DNA of 64,000 nucleotides from Owenia fusiformis (Eukaryota; Annelida; Polychaeta; Sabellida; Oweniidae). The stretch's first letter is position 1. Each line of letters opens with the position of its first letter. The stretch is taken from assembly GCA_903813345.2 (NCBI GenBank), contig CAIIXF020000001.1:32652556-32716555 (forward strand), written 5' to 3'. Shown here piece by piece: positions 45,098-57,700 of this stretch. The notes under the pieces are model-generated. The model saw only the letters and a list, made by a program, of their open reading frames with translations, was not told the origin of the DNA and ran no database searches. The translations under genes and the position numbers were made by a program.

Positions 45098-46415
45098 ATG
45101 ACAACTTACTCCATTATAGAATCCAAGCATGTTATTGACTTTAATGCTCAACCATATGTAAATAATGTCCAACCTTCTGTAAATAATGTTCAACCTTCTG
45201 TAAATAATGTTCAACCTTCTGTAAATAATGTTCAAGTATGTGCTCATAATCAGAAATCTTATTCGGTAAAAACACATGTTAATAATGTGCAGTCACTTAA
45301 TGTTAATGAGCAATCACATGTTGATACAGTGCAATCATGTATTAGTAAATGTAGTATGCAATCAAGTTTAGAGCATAGTAGTGAGAGTAGCAGCCAAGCA
45401 AGAAATGTTGATCAAAATAACTCTAAACCCAAAAAATGCTCATTGAACAGTTCATTGAAAAATCAAGGTTTAAGTTGTTTATTTTGGAACATCAATAGAA
45501 TTTCAGACAAATTACATAATGATAATACTATAAATGAACTTTTCAGCAAATATGCAATTATATTTTTAAGTGAGACATGGTTGAATCCTGGTGAAACCCT
45601 GTCTTTTTCTGGTTACACTGTGCATAATCTAGCAAGGAAACATAAAAATCATAATTCAAATGCATATTCAGGTGGCTTAGCTGTTTTTATTAAAGACAAT
45701 TTTTACAATAATGCAATTGAAGTATTAAAACAAACTCATGATTTTTATGTTTGGATTAAAATCAAATCCTCATATTTTAATCTGGAAAATGATATCTTTA
45801 TTTGCTTCATTTATATGCCTCATAAGGGTTCACCTTATGAAAATTTTGACAATTTTGATGTTTTGGAAAAATCTATCTTTTTATCAATCATCGGGTAAAA
45901 CAATTATTTGTGGGGATATGAATGCCCGTACTGCCACTTTATCTGACTGTAATACTGTTGTATATGGATCAGATGATAAATTTACTAGCTCGTACCTTTT
46001 TAATGATCAGTGTAGAAATGATCCACAAAAACCTGACCTTATTCCAGACCGGTTTCCAATGGATAAAAACATCAAAGCAGTAAATCAGACACATGGTCGT
46101 GACTTTATTAATTTATGTAAAGCCTCTGATCTAAGAATCTTAAATGGACGTTTTTTCCATGATAAAGGTATTGGTAAATTTACATACTTTAGATATCTGA
46201 AACAAAATGATAATGACCCTTTGAAAGGAAAATCGGTTATAGATTATGTAGCTTCGCAATCTGGATTACTCCACATGTTTACTGATTTTAAAGTTCATGA
46301 CAGGCATCCTGATTCTGATCATTCACCTGTACATTTCACACTTAATTTAAATCAACCAAAAGTAACAAATATTGAAGACAATACTGTTCAAAATTTACCT
46401 TACATTGTGATTTAA
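45098..46415 (+). pseudogene. LINE ORF2 N-terminus: heptapeptide repeats and APE endonuclease
   Basis: The ORF2 frame is open through the end of ORF1; its first ATG is at 45,098. The N-terminus contains four copies of a 21-bp repeat (about 45,150-45,232) encoding Q-P-S-V-N-N-V. The endonuclease, which would nick target DNA to prime reverse transcription, shows CLFWNINR (Asn), IFLSETWL (Glu), GGLAVFIKD, FICFIYMPHKG, CGDMNAR (GDxN), VIDYVAS (Asp) and DSDHSPVHF (SDH). All catalytic positions are present. A frameshift near 45,880 separates the first half from GDMNAR onward. After DNTVQNLPYIVI the element is interrupted by foreign DNA. Confidence 0.88.
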
Positions 46416-48893
46416 CAAGTATTTGTTAAATCTGGTTTATATCACAGAGAACGGTGTCTGTCCTACCAGCCCAATTAAAAGTCTGTTGACAGATCCAATT
46501 AGGCCGGGACAATAACTTATCTTAATGCTATACCAACTGTTCTGTAGTAGTTTGGTTTACACAGTTTTAGTTTTGCATCTTGAGGAAGTCGGACGCTTAT
46601 ATTATATTCTCAAAACACTTACATCTATACTGTAACAGTATTTGTTAACTATATTATTTGGATTATCTAATCACTTCGTTTTTACACACGGCTGTAATAT
46701 ATACCATGTAATCGCGAAATCGAGGAGTTGGGAGCCGAAATGCCTCAAAGAACATCACAAACGTACTTCGAACATATAAATGAGCGCGTGAACGCAAAAA
46801 TACTAGAAAGATGCTGCATATACAGAAGCCGAACATGATAAAGACCAGAGTAGAGAATCAGCTAAAAAATCGTTTGACACCTGCTTTAATAGAATATGAA
46901 TGGGGCTTATACTGCAAAGACAGTCTTGCCAGAAGGGTGTTTTCTTAACGAACGTATATAACGATCTCTGTTGTTGGGGTTTCACAGGAGTTACGTCTAC
47001 GTTATGGTCATTCAAATCCTCTTCCTCAAGTTGAAAGCACTATTATTGACTAACGAACGAAGGAGCCTGATGTAAAGTAAGCTGCAATCTCGTCATTGAC
47101 GCTAGGCACTCCAACTAAGAATCTTTTATCTCAGGTAATGTTATTCTCGATTGTTGCCATTTGCATTTTATTTTCCTGTTCTGCATTTCGCTTAGCGTAC
47201 CACCTTGAGGATAGCTTGATATAATCTTGTCGGGAAACATGGGCTCTTCATAACATTGCAATTAGGCTCGTGTTAAATTTGATTTACAGAATATAAATTC
47301 AACAACAGCTACGATACAAGGCTTTTCCAACGTCTGACGCACATCTAAATATTTTCTTTTTAATCCATATGAACAAGGCAATCATAACCGAACAGTAGAA
47401 GAAGATCTCTTTATTTGCACATGAGAAATATTATTCGTCTTCTTGACAATTCCTTGGCGGGGTATTACTGTCATTTCTTCTCTTTTAAGGTTTGGAAATG
47501 GGTTGTATCGTGAGGCCTCTCGGTCTCTAACCGACTTGAACTGATAAATGCATATTAACGTCCATGTTTCTATCTGTATATTCTGAGTATAAGTTTTAGC
47601 ATTTGTATTTCTCTGAACGTTTACGAGAAGTCTCTGTTAAAATCTATCGGTCGAGTAATTACAATTAAATCTCGTCGGGACATCTGGTTCGTTCCAGAAC
47701 TCCAATTAGGTTTTCCGCCCCTAGTTTTCCGAGAACAATTATATAAAGCTGTTTTTAAGACAACGAGACCAATCAATTAGCCTTGAAACGGTTTGCATTG
47801 TCCATACTTTAGAAACATCAGTGACATTTTAAATGAACACGGCCTTGGCGATGTTACATTCAGAAATGACCTTGAACGGTATTAGATCATTCTGATACTC
47901 ATCACTTTTTCTGTCTTCAACTAGAAATATATGATTCTAGCGTGAAGCTAATGGAAGGCCATGATTTCTCATGTTGGTATTAGATTCTATTCTGGTTACA
48001 TCCTCCCAACATCACACAGTTCTTTCCTTGCTGAGGCCCCATGGAAGTTTTACTCATTACATTGGTAGAGTCATTTATTTGCATACATATTAAATTATTT
48101 ATTTACTTGCATTGTTTATTATGTTTTTATAATATTTATATTCATTCCAACAGTGCAACTATTTTAAAAGTTAAATTCGGAATGCTCACTGGGATGAACA
48201 GAGGATCTAATATGGTATTGTCACCAAATAGTACTCATATTTAGATATCAACAATCATCTTTTACCAAGAGGGAGTCCTTTACAGGTGCGCCCAGTCGAT
48301 TCCTCTTCCCAGAGGACCCAAAACGGCATAATTTGGTCTATAAACCTCATGGGATTAACATTTAGTAGCAGGCATATTATGTTGAGATGTCAACTTGAGG
48401 TCAACTCATATTTTGGATACATATCCTCGGTGATTTTGGTCTTACACTTCGGCTAGCTGCATCCTTTATTCAAAAGATTGCATTTATACTAATTCAGCCA
48501 TTCAAGTAGTTTCATGTCAGGGGTAATAAGATAGCATTATCTGACTAGAGAGAACGCAATCTGCGTAGTGCAGTTGTCCACTCATCATCATGTCTCATTA
48601 CTATCATCGATGTCGCTATTATCACCTTAATTCTACAGTATTCTCTTCTTGTGAAACATTTAATTGTTTTCAATCTTGATAGAAATTCTCGGAATGATGC
48701 TTTATTATTGAAACTTAATCTTTTAAGTACTATGTCGTTGTTTTTTTAAAGCTGTTAACAATGCAATATATATTTATACTATATACATTGGCAGCAAGGA
48801 TGAGTTAGCGTTTTCATAACAGCCACCATTGGGTTGCTAATATCATCATAATCCCAATTCATCTACGTTTGTTTAGTTTCTATTAAAAATGAC
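46413..48893. other. ~2.5-kb insertion between endonuclease and reverse transcriptase
   Basis: LINE homology stops at about 46,413 and resumes at about 48,893. No terminal inverted repeat, poly(A) tail, convincing target duplication or coding domain was found. At the left edge lies a short palindrome, TTTAACAAGTATTTGTTAAA. The edges are uncertain by about 20 bp. Small ORFs (46,803-47,015; 48,041-48,244) have no recognised content. Confidence 0.6.
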
Positions 48894-51052
48894 GAAATAT
48901 AAGAATGAGAGTAGTTTTTTTAAATCGCAGTTTAAAAGAAACATTTACTGACGCATTACAGGATAACTTAAACAATGGGTTTCTTGATCAGTTTTACATT
49001 AACATGGGGCAAAATACCAGCTCCAATAGTCTATTGCAGGATCTTAAAGGTACTATTTATCATGCTTCTAAAAATACATTTCAGATTAAGTGTCTGAAGA
49101 AAAAACTCAAAAATTCCCAGTGAACCCATGGTTTAATAGTGAATGTAAACAACTGAAAAAGGACTTCCACTTAGCTATTAAACAAAACTTACCTGATAGT
49201 GTGACAGATGAAATTCAGAAAAAATATAATCAAACCAAACAACGTGAAAAAATAAGGTATCAGTCAGATCAATTAAAGTCCCTTATGTTCTTTAAATCAA
49301 ATAATTCAACAGAATTTTGGAAAATGATTAAATATATGCCTGGAAATAAACAGCTAACAGAAATTCCAATTGAAACTCCAGAACTCTTCAGAGCATTCAA
49401 AAATCTTGGTCAATTGCCTAGTATGGACTATTTTGATCATGAGGCACTAGTTGAGATGCAAATGTTCATTAATGAATATGATGTCAACAGTATTTTAACA
49501 GATGAAAGGAAATTGAGTGATAATGTCCTAAATAACAATATTCAAGAATCTGAAGTGTATACGGCCTTAAATAAAGTTAATGATAATAAATCTGCTGGGA
49601 TTGATGGTTTACCCTCAAGCATAATTAAGAACTGCATATCACTTGTTCCTGATATCACTGCTCTTTTTAATCATATTTTTCTAAGTGGAGATTACCCAAA
49701 TGAATGGAGCATAGGCATGTTGTCAACTATTTTAAACAAGGTAGTAAAATTGATCCTGATAATTATAGAGGAATAAATGTTTTAGCTTGTATAGGCAATG
49801 TGTTCGACTCAGTCATCCAGAATAGACTTGTTTTCAATGCTGAAATGTTGAACACTCAAGATCCACTTCAAGGTGCCTATAAAACTGGACATCAGACAAG
49901 TGACAATTTATATATCTTAAGCACTCTTATATCTCACTATAAACGATTGAAGAAACCAGTATATTGTATTATGATTGACTTCAAAAAAGCGTTTGATTTT
50001 GTAAATAGGTCTGCACTAATGTATAAACTATGCAAAGCAGGTATATCACCAAGTTCAAATATTTTCAAAATTATTTCCAGTATGTATAAAAAATCCAAAG
50101 CTTGCCTCAAACTCAAAGATGGTATCACCCCTACTTTTGAGACAGATGCCGGTGTAATGCAGGGCTCTGTCCTTAGTACTTATTTATTTAACCACTTTCT
50201 TGATGATTTGTCAGACTATTTACCGAAGGAGTATGGACTTCAATTTGACGGTGATAAGATAAACCATTTACTTTGGGCTGATGATTTGATTTTATTGTCA
50301 AATACTGAAGATGGAGCGCAAAAAATGTTAAATTGTTTATTTAAGTTCTGTAAGAGGTATCACCTTATTGTTAACACATTAAAGACGAAATCAATAATTT
50401 TTAATTCAAAATCCAATGTGCAATTCACTTTTAATGACAACATTATTGAAAGCGTTAACCACTATAAATATTTGGGCTGCATATTTAATAATAACATTAA
50501 TTTTGATAAACACATAGATTATCTCCAAGAACAGGCAAGGAAAGCCCTTTTTAAAATTAAGCAACAGTTTAAAAAATTTAACGATGTTCCTATCTCCGTT
50601 GCCCTGCATTTTTTTGATAGCTTGGTTGAACCAATTTTAATGTATGCCTCTGAGATATGGTATAGTAAGAAGCATGTAAAAGCTATAGAAGCAATACACT
50701 TATCATTCCTTAAATGTTTGCTTGGTGTGAAAAAATCAACAGCTACACCGGCTGTTTATGGGGAGCTAGGAAGTTATCCTTTAAAAATTCGTTTCAACAT
50801 TAAGCTGATTAAATATTGGCTGCGTTTAATGAAATTACCTGAAGAAAATATGCTCAATAAATCATATTTGTATGACCTTGAAATGAATGGTTTAGGTTAC
50901 TCTGGCACTTGGTCCAGTAAAGTTATTGACATATTAAAACAATGTGATTTATTCTCTCATTGGTTGACTCAAAATGTTGAAGATGATTATATATTTATTC
51001 AAATGATCACAAAGAAATTAAAAAGTAATTATGCACTTCAATGGAAACAGGA
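48894..51052 (+). pseudogene. LINE ORF2 reverse transcriptase, copy 2
   Basis: The same protein as in copy 1, here with its N-terminal linker (VNPWFNSECKQLKKDF). Frameshifts occur near 49,100 and at the T run near 49,733, where one T is missing relative to copy 1. Downstream of that the frame is open, with DFKKAFDFVNR, GVMQGSVLS and LLWADDLILLS, until the truncation at 51,053, so the C-terminal CCHC finger is absent. Eight amino-acid differences from copy 1 were counted over about 510 residues. Confidence 0.92.
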
Positions 51053-51959
51053 TCAAAGGATGGCTTTTTGCATCATTGTTAAATCGGCAATAAGTTTGAC
51101 AATACCCATGCTTAACTTGGATTTAATTTAAAACATTCGATTCCGGTTTTATATACCCTTTGTTTGCATTCGTTTGACTTCACTTCTTAAAAGAGACCTT
51201 CGTCAAAGATTTCAAATCAAAGGAACCAAAAAGTATAATCTTATGGCCGTTTAAACCCCAGGCTATAAACTACATGCATTTAGTTAGATCAGAGAGTTTC
51301 AAAACTAATAATCCCATCAAAACAACATCATGATAAACCATGACATCTCATTTCTTCTCAGCCCTGATGTTTCAGGTGAAACAGAAAGATGCTATATGAG
51401 TATCAGAATGCCAAAACAACCTGATGAATAGAATTAGGATTCAATCCCTTACACGAAATCATCAGTGTTGATAAATATGATGTGTAATCAGAAAGATGGA
51501 ATCTGTTTTGTTTAGATTAAGTGTTTTGGTACCTTGTCTCAAAGCTCTTTGACCTTATAATTTTCAAGTGGTTTTAAATTCATACATTTCAATTATTTGG
51601 GATTGTAAGACTTTTCTGAATGATTACGCTAAATATATACACGCATATGTGAGCCTGAAACTATTAATTGAATATATTCTAAGATGAGTACCAGTTGCAT
51701 TGGCTCTGTGATTGTACATTTTATGTACAAATTATCTCACATGAATCATCTGAAAGACCTAAATCTTTCTTCATAATAACATTCATATTGTCACCACGAC
51801 AGCCAAGGACTTCAAATATGCCAAGCCTATATGGCTCATTCATAGGGCATCATACAAAGTGTTCGTTTCAGTTTCACAAAGGTTACACAATATGCAATTT
51901 TAAGTGGGTTTTAAAGGATAGGTTAAAGTAGGGAACAGGCCAGCCGGGGCACGGGGCTT
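51053..51959. other. intergenic; 45-bp segment shared with 15.1 kb
   Basis: 51,152-51,197 (GCATTCGTTTGACTTCACTT, then CTTAAAAGAGACCTTCGTC) matches 15,138-15,176 with three or four differences; at 15 kb it lies just upstream of the acidic ORF. Nothing else was recognised. Confidence 0.5.
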
Positions 51960-52460
51960 CCCGGACCGGGCTTTAATAGGGGCTGAGGATTGTAGGTACC
52001 CTGAAAAGGCGTTTGAGGGGGTAGGTACAATGTAAGAGGTAAATTGGAGTGAAACCCCCGGGGGAACAATAAGCCTTTAACGGGGAATGGGAGGAAGGTG
52101 CCCTGTAGAATAATAGCTTTAACGGGGTGCTGGGGGGGACGTATTCTGCAAAGTAGGGTTTTAACAAGGGGTAGATGTGGAAAAGTGGGACAGGGGGTTG
52201 AGGGGGTAGGTACCCTGTTAAGGCAGAGCCTTAACCAGGGCCTTAACGGAGGTTGAGGAGGTAGGTATATACTCTATTTAGTAGCGCCTACACAGGGTAA
52301 TGGAGTAGGTGTCATGTAAAAAGAAGCCTTGACATGGGGACCGTCGAAGGGGGTAGTTGCCCTTTTAAAATAGGGCCTTAACATGATATTGAGGGGATAG
52401 GTCCTCTGTTTAAGAAGAGTCTAAAAATGAGGATATGGGAGTAGATTCCCTATAAACCTT
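51960..52460. repeat. degenerate G-rich minisatellite, ~55-bp period
   Basis: About nine units based on TTGAGGGGGTAGGTACCCTG followed by TTAA-rich text and GCCTTAAC. The units vary in length and sequence. The + strand is strongly G-rich. Reverse-strand ORFs are incidental. Confidence 0.8.
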
Positions 52461-53233
52461 TTACAGAAAAATAGTTAACAAAAGGATTAATGCAAATGCC
52501 TTTTATATGAACAAAATGTCAACTGCGGGGAGTTTCCTGCACCTGCGAAATGGTTTGTTCATTTAGAATAAGATAAACCATGACCATGTATTCCATTCTG
52601 ACAGAATTTCATCTCATATCATTATTATGTTCGGAATCCTGGTTCGTAATGTTCCCGGGGAATGTCTATTCAAAAAAATAATTTTAGATAGATACAAAAT
52701 AATATTGATAATACACATAGACACTTAATTTGGCTCAAGTTTGAATTTAATTGGCGGATTCATAAATAAAATCCGTCAAATTTCAGTTTGGAATTTTTGT
52801 CCAATACACTTCAGAAAGACTTCTGGAGCCCCAGTTTCTGTCAACATGTCAGCAATTCTACATTCTTCCAAAAGAAATACAGAAAATATCTCAGTAAATA
52901 TCTGTCCTAATGAGATAGTTTTGAAGTTCGAAAACCGGGTGAAATTGGTTATAGTAAATTAAATATGATAATCAGAGCCAGAAAACAGAGATAAATGTAC
53001 GTAGCTAAAATAATGGGGAATTAAAAATAGCCTCTAATAAAGTGCAATCATGAACTCTCTTGAAAGCCCATGCTCTAATCAAGGTAATCTTGGGATATCC
53101 TGTCCATAAAAAGCAAAAACCCAATCAAACAGTTAATTAATTGATTATCTGGTCTAGACTAGGGTACAAGAAAAGTATTAATATATGAAGGACAGGGGGC
53201 TACTGAAACTGGTAGTTCAAGCGTATGCTTGTA
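52461..53233. other. intergenic, nothing recognised
   Basis: Short ORF at 52,741-52,962 without known domain; otherwise AT-rich. Confidence 0.45.
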
Positions 53234-53377
53234 ATGCCTGGGTCACATTTGCTCAGAATCATCGTTCGGCCTCCGGTCGATTGAGTATTTTGTTTAAAAT
53301 TGTAAATTAGGGTTTGAACAAAACACTCAATCGGCCGGCGCCCGGCAGATGAATTGGAGCAAATGGGACCTAGGCAT
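53234..53377. mobile_element. 144-bp hairpin MITE
   Basis: The left arm ATGCCTGGGTCACATTTGCT and the reverse complement of the right arm ATGCCTAGGTCCCATTTGCT continue to pair, with several differences, through CCGGTCGATTGAGTATTTTG to a short loop. Arms are about 65-70 bp. No gene. Confidence 0.88.
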
Positions 53378-54160
53378 ATGAGGGGCAACATTTTAGATAT
53401 AGTATTGTTTGAAATCCTTGGAAAATGCAATCCCCCAATTTTGCAAATATGGTCTGGTGCTAATTAACCCTCTAATTTGTTTTCGTTTACATGAGCAACT
53501 AACAAATATATTTATTCTCATTCTGTCTCAGCTTAGTTTTAATAAAATTTTACCCCCACCCTTCGAACGTCTTTGTCTCCCTTATTTTTGCAACCCAACA
53601 TTCAGTTTATTTTTAAACCAAATCAGGAAGTATCCGTCAACATATCAGATATTAAATCAATAGTTGTTTATTATAAGATTATGTTTATAGATCATAAGCT
53701 ATCTGTATTTTCAGCTATAAAATTAGCCCTCCCCCCCTCTTCGCCGACAGATAGAGATGTATTGTTTAAAATAATACTGCATCCCTGGCCAATAATTCTT
53801 TTACCACTTTGAGCAGTTTTCTTGTAATTTTGAGCAATTATCAAATGTGACCCGACCCCTGGAATAATTCTAAAGTCATTCCCTTAGCAAATGCTGGCTT
53901 CGGACCTGGTACTTATAGTGTGCGCCTGACCCGGCTACGTATAGCACAGAGTTTATACTGGCGGATTAGACTAGTTCATTTTTTATATGTGTGTGAAAGC
54001 TTTCTCTTATTTGCGTTTTTTCGTTTAGTACGGTTTTGTTATAATTGCCGAGGTCATATAACCGGGATAAAACAATGATTATCGTTGACTGCCCACACAC
54101 AAAACATACGTTGAGTGAACAGTGTTATTACAAACAACAGGCTTTAGAATACAAAGCGTA
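53378..54160. other. intergenic, nothing recognised
   Basis: Short ORFs only. At about 53,844-53,925 a stretch with GTGACCCGACCCCTGG and GCAAATGCTGG loosely resembles the 23.68-kb repeat. Confidence 0.4.
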
Positions 54161-56167
54161 TACTCGGGGTGGAAGGTGTGAGAATTGTGCAAAAAATGAC
54201 TTTGTGAGCTGGATGGAGTTTCTCTGTATTTTTCATTTTATTAGGGTTTCCTGCATAAGGGATTTCGCCTGCGAAGCATATAACTCTTGCGAACATATCT
54301 AAATATTGGTCCGAGGAAGACATACCTTGAACTTTTTAGAAAAAATTCGCTAAAAATGGAAACTACAAAAAGTCAAAATGTTCAACTCAAACAAAACTCT
54401 AGCTATTTAATATTAACACTATGTACTTTTAATGTTTTTCAGATGTTTAAGGACCTTCATTAGTGTACTAGTGTCTAGAAATAAGATAATTAAGGACAAA
54501 ATTTGGCATTTTTGATCATTTTCGCTTTCAGCAGTAACATATAGTTCCTTATATCTTGAGTTTAATGTTGCCTGGTTGTTGCAATTTTGATTAAATCTGT
54601 GCTTGTACATGTCTTCTTCCATTTAAGATACAAAAAATGTATATTGGACCACCAATGGTCATATTAGAGCTTTCAGATCTCCCCTACCCCATTTATTATG
54701 AAAAATTACTGAAACATATGAAAATATAAAATAACTTGAATTTATAAACTTTAACAATGTTGTAGCTATTCTATATCAATATTATGTATTATTTAATGTT
54801 TTTCAGATATTTCAGAACCTTTATTGGTATACTAGTGCCTAGAAATGAGACATTTAAGGACAAAACTTGGCATTTTTTAAAATCATTTTAGCTTTCAGCA
54901 GTAACATATAGTTCCTCATATATTGAGTTTTATGCTTACTGGTTGTTGCAATTGTAATAAAATCTGTTTTTGTAGATGTCTTCTTCCATTTAAGGTGTAG
55001 AAAATGTATAGTGGACCACCAATGGTCATATTAGAGCTTTCAGATCTCCCCTACCCCATTTATCATGAAAAATATAAGAAAAATATGAAAATATAAAATA
55101 ACTTGAAACTATAAACTTTAATAAAGTTGTAGCTATTCTATATCAATATTATGTGTTATTTAATGTTTTTAAGATATTTCAGAACCTTTATTGGTAAACT
55201 AGTGCCTAGAATACCAATACCAGCAATACCATATAGGTCCTTATATCTTGAGTTTAATGCTGACTGGTTGGTGCATTCTTAGTCAAATTTGTTCTTGTAC
55301 ATGTCTTCTTCCATTTAGGATATAGAAAATGTATATTGGACAACCAATGTTGATATTATAGCTTTCATGTCTCCCCTGCCCCATTTATGTAAATGAAAAA
55401 GTAATTTCAAATCATCAACTTTAACAAAATTGTAGCTATTCTCTATCGATACTATGTATTATTTAATGTAACCTTCATTTGATTACATGTGTCTAAAATT
55501 TGGCATTTTTAGCATTCTGCATTTAGCAGTAGCATATAATTTTCCACAATTATAATTCTTTGATGATAGATTCATATATGTTTTTTATTGAATCTGTCTT
55601 CTCTGAATTTACTTAAAGAAAATGTATGTAAGACAACGAATGTTTTTATTAGAGGTCTAAGATCTGCCCTCCACCAATAAATGAGAAAACCAACACAAAT
55701 GTTATTATTGCATGATAATATTCTTAAAATTTTCAAAAGTTTAGCATATTTATTAGCACACTAAAATCAAAAAATGACACATAAATGGGCAAAATGACCA
55801 ATGTTTCACTTTCAGCAATAGTTGTTTATATTTTTAGTTGAATGGTGATTAGTTGACATATTTTAGATCATATATATTCAACAATGTGTCTTGTTATCTT
55901 CAAAGCATGGAAAATGTGTTTTAAACACAAATATACATATTAGAGATAAAATTACTACACTACTATATTTTTAAAAGATTACTCAAAAATAGCATAGTGC
56001 GAAATAATTTTGTAATTTCGCAGTTTACTCTCATATGAATCAAAGGATATGTCTTTATATAGACATGATTGTTCACAACTCTCGAACTTAATCCAGCAAC
56101 AGCCTGATTTTTCAAATCTCCCTGGTTCTATGTTAGAGCTCGTTTAAGTCATTTTAAAGGTAACTGG

Positions 56168-56199
56168 TCAACTGGTACCCAAGACAAGTCGTACCCAAG
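56168..56199 (-). repeat. single 32-bp inner inverted unit
   Basis: Exact reverse complement of the third tandem unit at 57,083-57,114. Confidence 0.93.
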
Positions 56200-57018
56200 C
56201 ATATATTTTGTTTTGAATCAAGTGTTGGACTGGGAATGTGAGAAGAAATTGATATAATTTTGTAACATTTTGAGCTTTGAGTGTCAATTTATTTTGACTA
56301 TTATTTTATATTGGATGTTCGAGTGAAGAGATATATGTTTATTCCACACATACATAATCATTTTTTTAAATATTGTATGTTTATGAGTGTTTGGAACAAG
56401 TGTCAGATTTAATTCATCTTGGAAGATGGTATTATTATAAATGTATTGATTCATCAAATCTTGGGCCTAATTTCTTATTAAACAGATAATCTATTCGTCT
56501 AGGATTTCATATTATCAGAAGTCATATTCATGAAATTTAGCAATAAAATATTTTGAATAATATAATAATAGTATACAAGTAATAATATAGTATAATATAA
56601 ATATCAAATATTATTTTGGTACTTATTCATACATGATATATTATTACACTTAGTATGCATGTGCATAATCCAATTTAGTTCCAATTGGAAAAAAATTAAC
56701 AGATTAAACTTCCTTTAAACTTTCTCAAAATGCTCAAATTAATTGTTTGATTCATTTGTAGAAAAGTCACTGTTGTAATTATATTTATTTATATATATGT
56801 TTGGCAAAAAATGTTGTGAACAAGCACTTCAAGCACTTGTTTTATTAGTAAAAAGGTGATTCAAGTTAAATCAAAATGCTTTACTTAATCCATTGAGAAA
56901 AAATGTCTTCTAAATTCAAAAAAATATTGAGGCTTATTTGAGTCACATTATAACATGAAAACATAATTATACAAACTCAATTTGTTTTCCTAATATGCAC
57001 CCATAATACTCGAAATAA

Positions 57019-57114
57019 CTTGGGTACGAGTTGTCTTGGGTACCAGTTATCTTGGGTACGACTTGTCTTGGGTACCAGTTATCTTGGGTACGACTTGTCT
57101 TGGGTACCAGTTGA
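57019..57114 (+). repeat. three tandem 32-bp units at the centre of the foldback
   Basis: Units at 57,019, 57,051 and 57,083, each starting CTTGGGTACGACTTGTCTTG (first with GAG for GAC), with two or fewer differences. Each contains two CTTGGGTAC words. Confidence 0.95.
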
Positions 57115-57487
57115 CTAGGAAGCATTTTAAAGGTTTAAGTTGCTCATGACACCACAAGCTATTCAGATATGTAAGATCTCTAAATAATTTTTATAGTTCT
57201 GAGAAACTCATCCTTAAATATTGTCCAACGATGTGCACTATGTTGTTTATTGCCACATGGACAAGTAGCAATACACCCTTGACTAGAAACTTTGTATAGC
57301 AATTTTCGCTGCCTTTTGCCATTTTACATTTGCGAATTGCCAAGGACATATGTTTCTTGTGTTGCTACGAAGGTTTGTTTGTGAGTACTGGTACAAGACA
57401 CCCATCTTTGATATATCTTCAAATAGGTATTGCACTTTGAGATTCATATAGTAATTTAGAATGCTACCTTGAAGGACATAAGAAACT

Positions 57488-57700
57488 TTAAGAGCTCTTT
57501 TTAACTCTCATCCTTCTTTGCAAGCAACATTCTGTATCATCAGACTGAATACAAATTCTCTCAACATTGAACTCCTTTGTCTTGTCTGCAGCACTGTAAT
57601 AGACATGGGCCATAAGGAGAGTGTCAACTTCTTCATGATCAGTATTTGATAGATAAGTTGCAACTATCAGTTTTGCAAAGTTCAATAGCAGCTCTGCCAT
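57488..57700 (-). pseudogene. short fragment resembling an EEADT/SPDTD-type protein
   Basis: The reverse frame of 70 codons includes NTDHEEVDTLLMAHVYYSAA and ICIQSDDTECC. The pattern D-H-E-E-x-D-T ... I-x-S-x-D-T-E recalls a domain seen in multi-copy invertebrate transposon-associated proteins (EEADT ... SPDTDV), perhaps a PIN/FEN-like nuclease fold. Only this patch is visible, no start or neighbouring domain is convincing, and it sits inside the foldback element. It could be its only coding remnant. Confidence 0.35.

Larger units (their letters stand above)
43054..51052 (+). mobile_element. LINE retrotransposon, copy 2, with two insertions
   Basis: The copy starts inside an R1 repeat and holds ORF1, ORF2 endonuclease and most of the reverse transcriptase. 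It ends abruptly at ACAGGAT near 51,053, where copy 1 continues with the C-terminal finger and 3' UTR. The downstream flank does not resume R1, so the 3' end was lost by deletion or rearrangement. Internal insertions lie at 43,696-44,267 and about 46,413-48,893. Excluding them leaves about 4.95 kb of LINE. Confidence 0.9.

Noticed and set aside
43053-51060. Target-site duplication for LINE copy 2
   Set aside because: The 3' end is truncated and the right flank does not match R1, so no duplication can be defined.
54045-54302. ORF with several Cys residues at the left edge of the foldback element
   Set aside because: Its sequence is part of the inverted arm and the matching right arm does not keep the frame.
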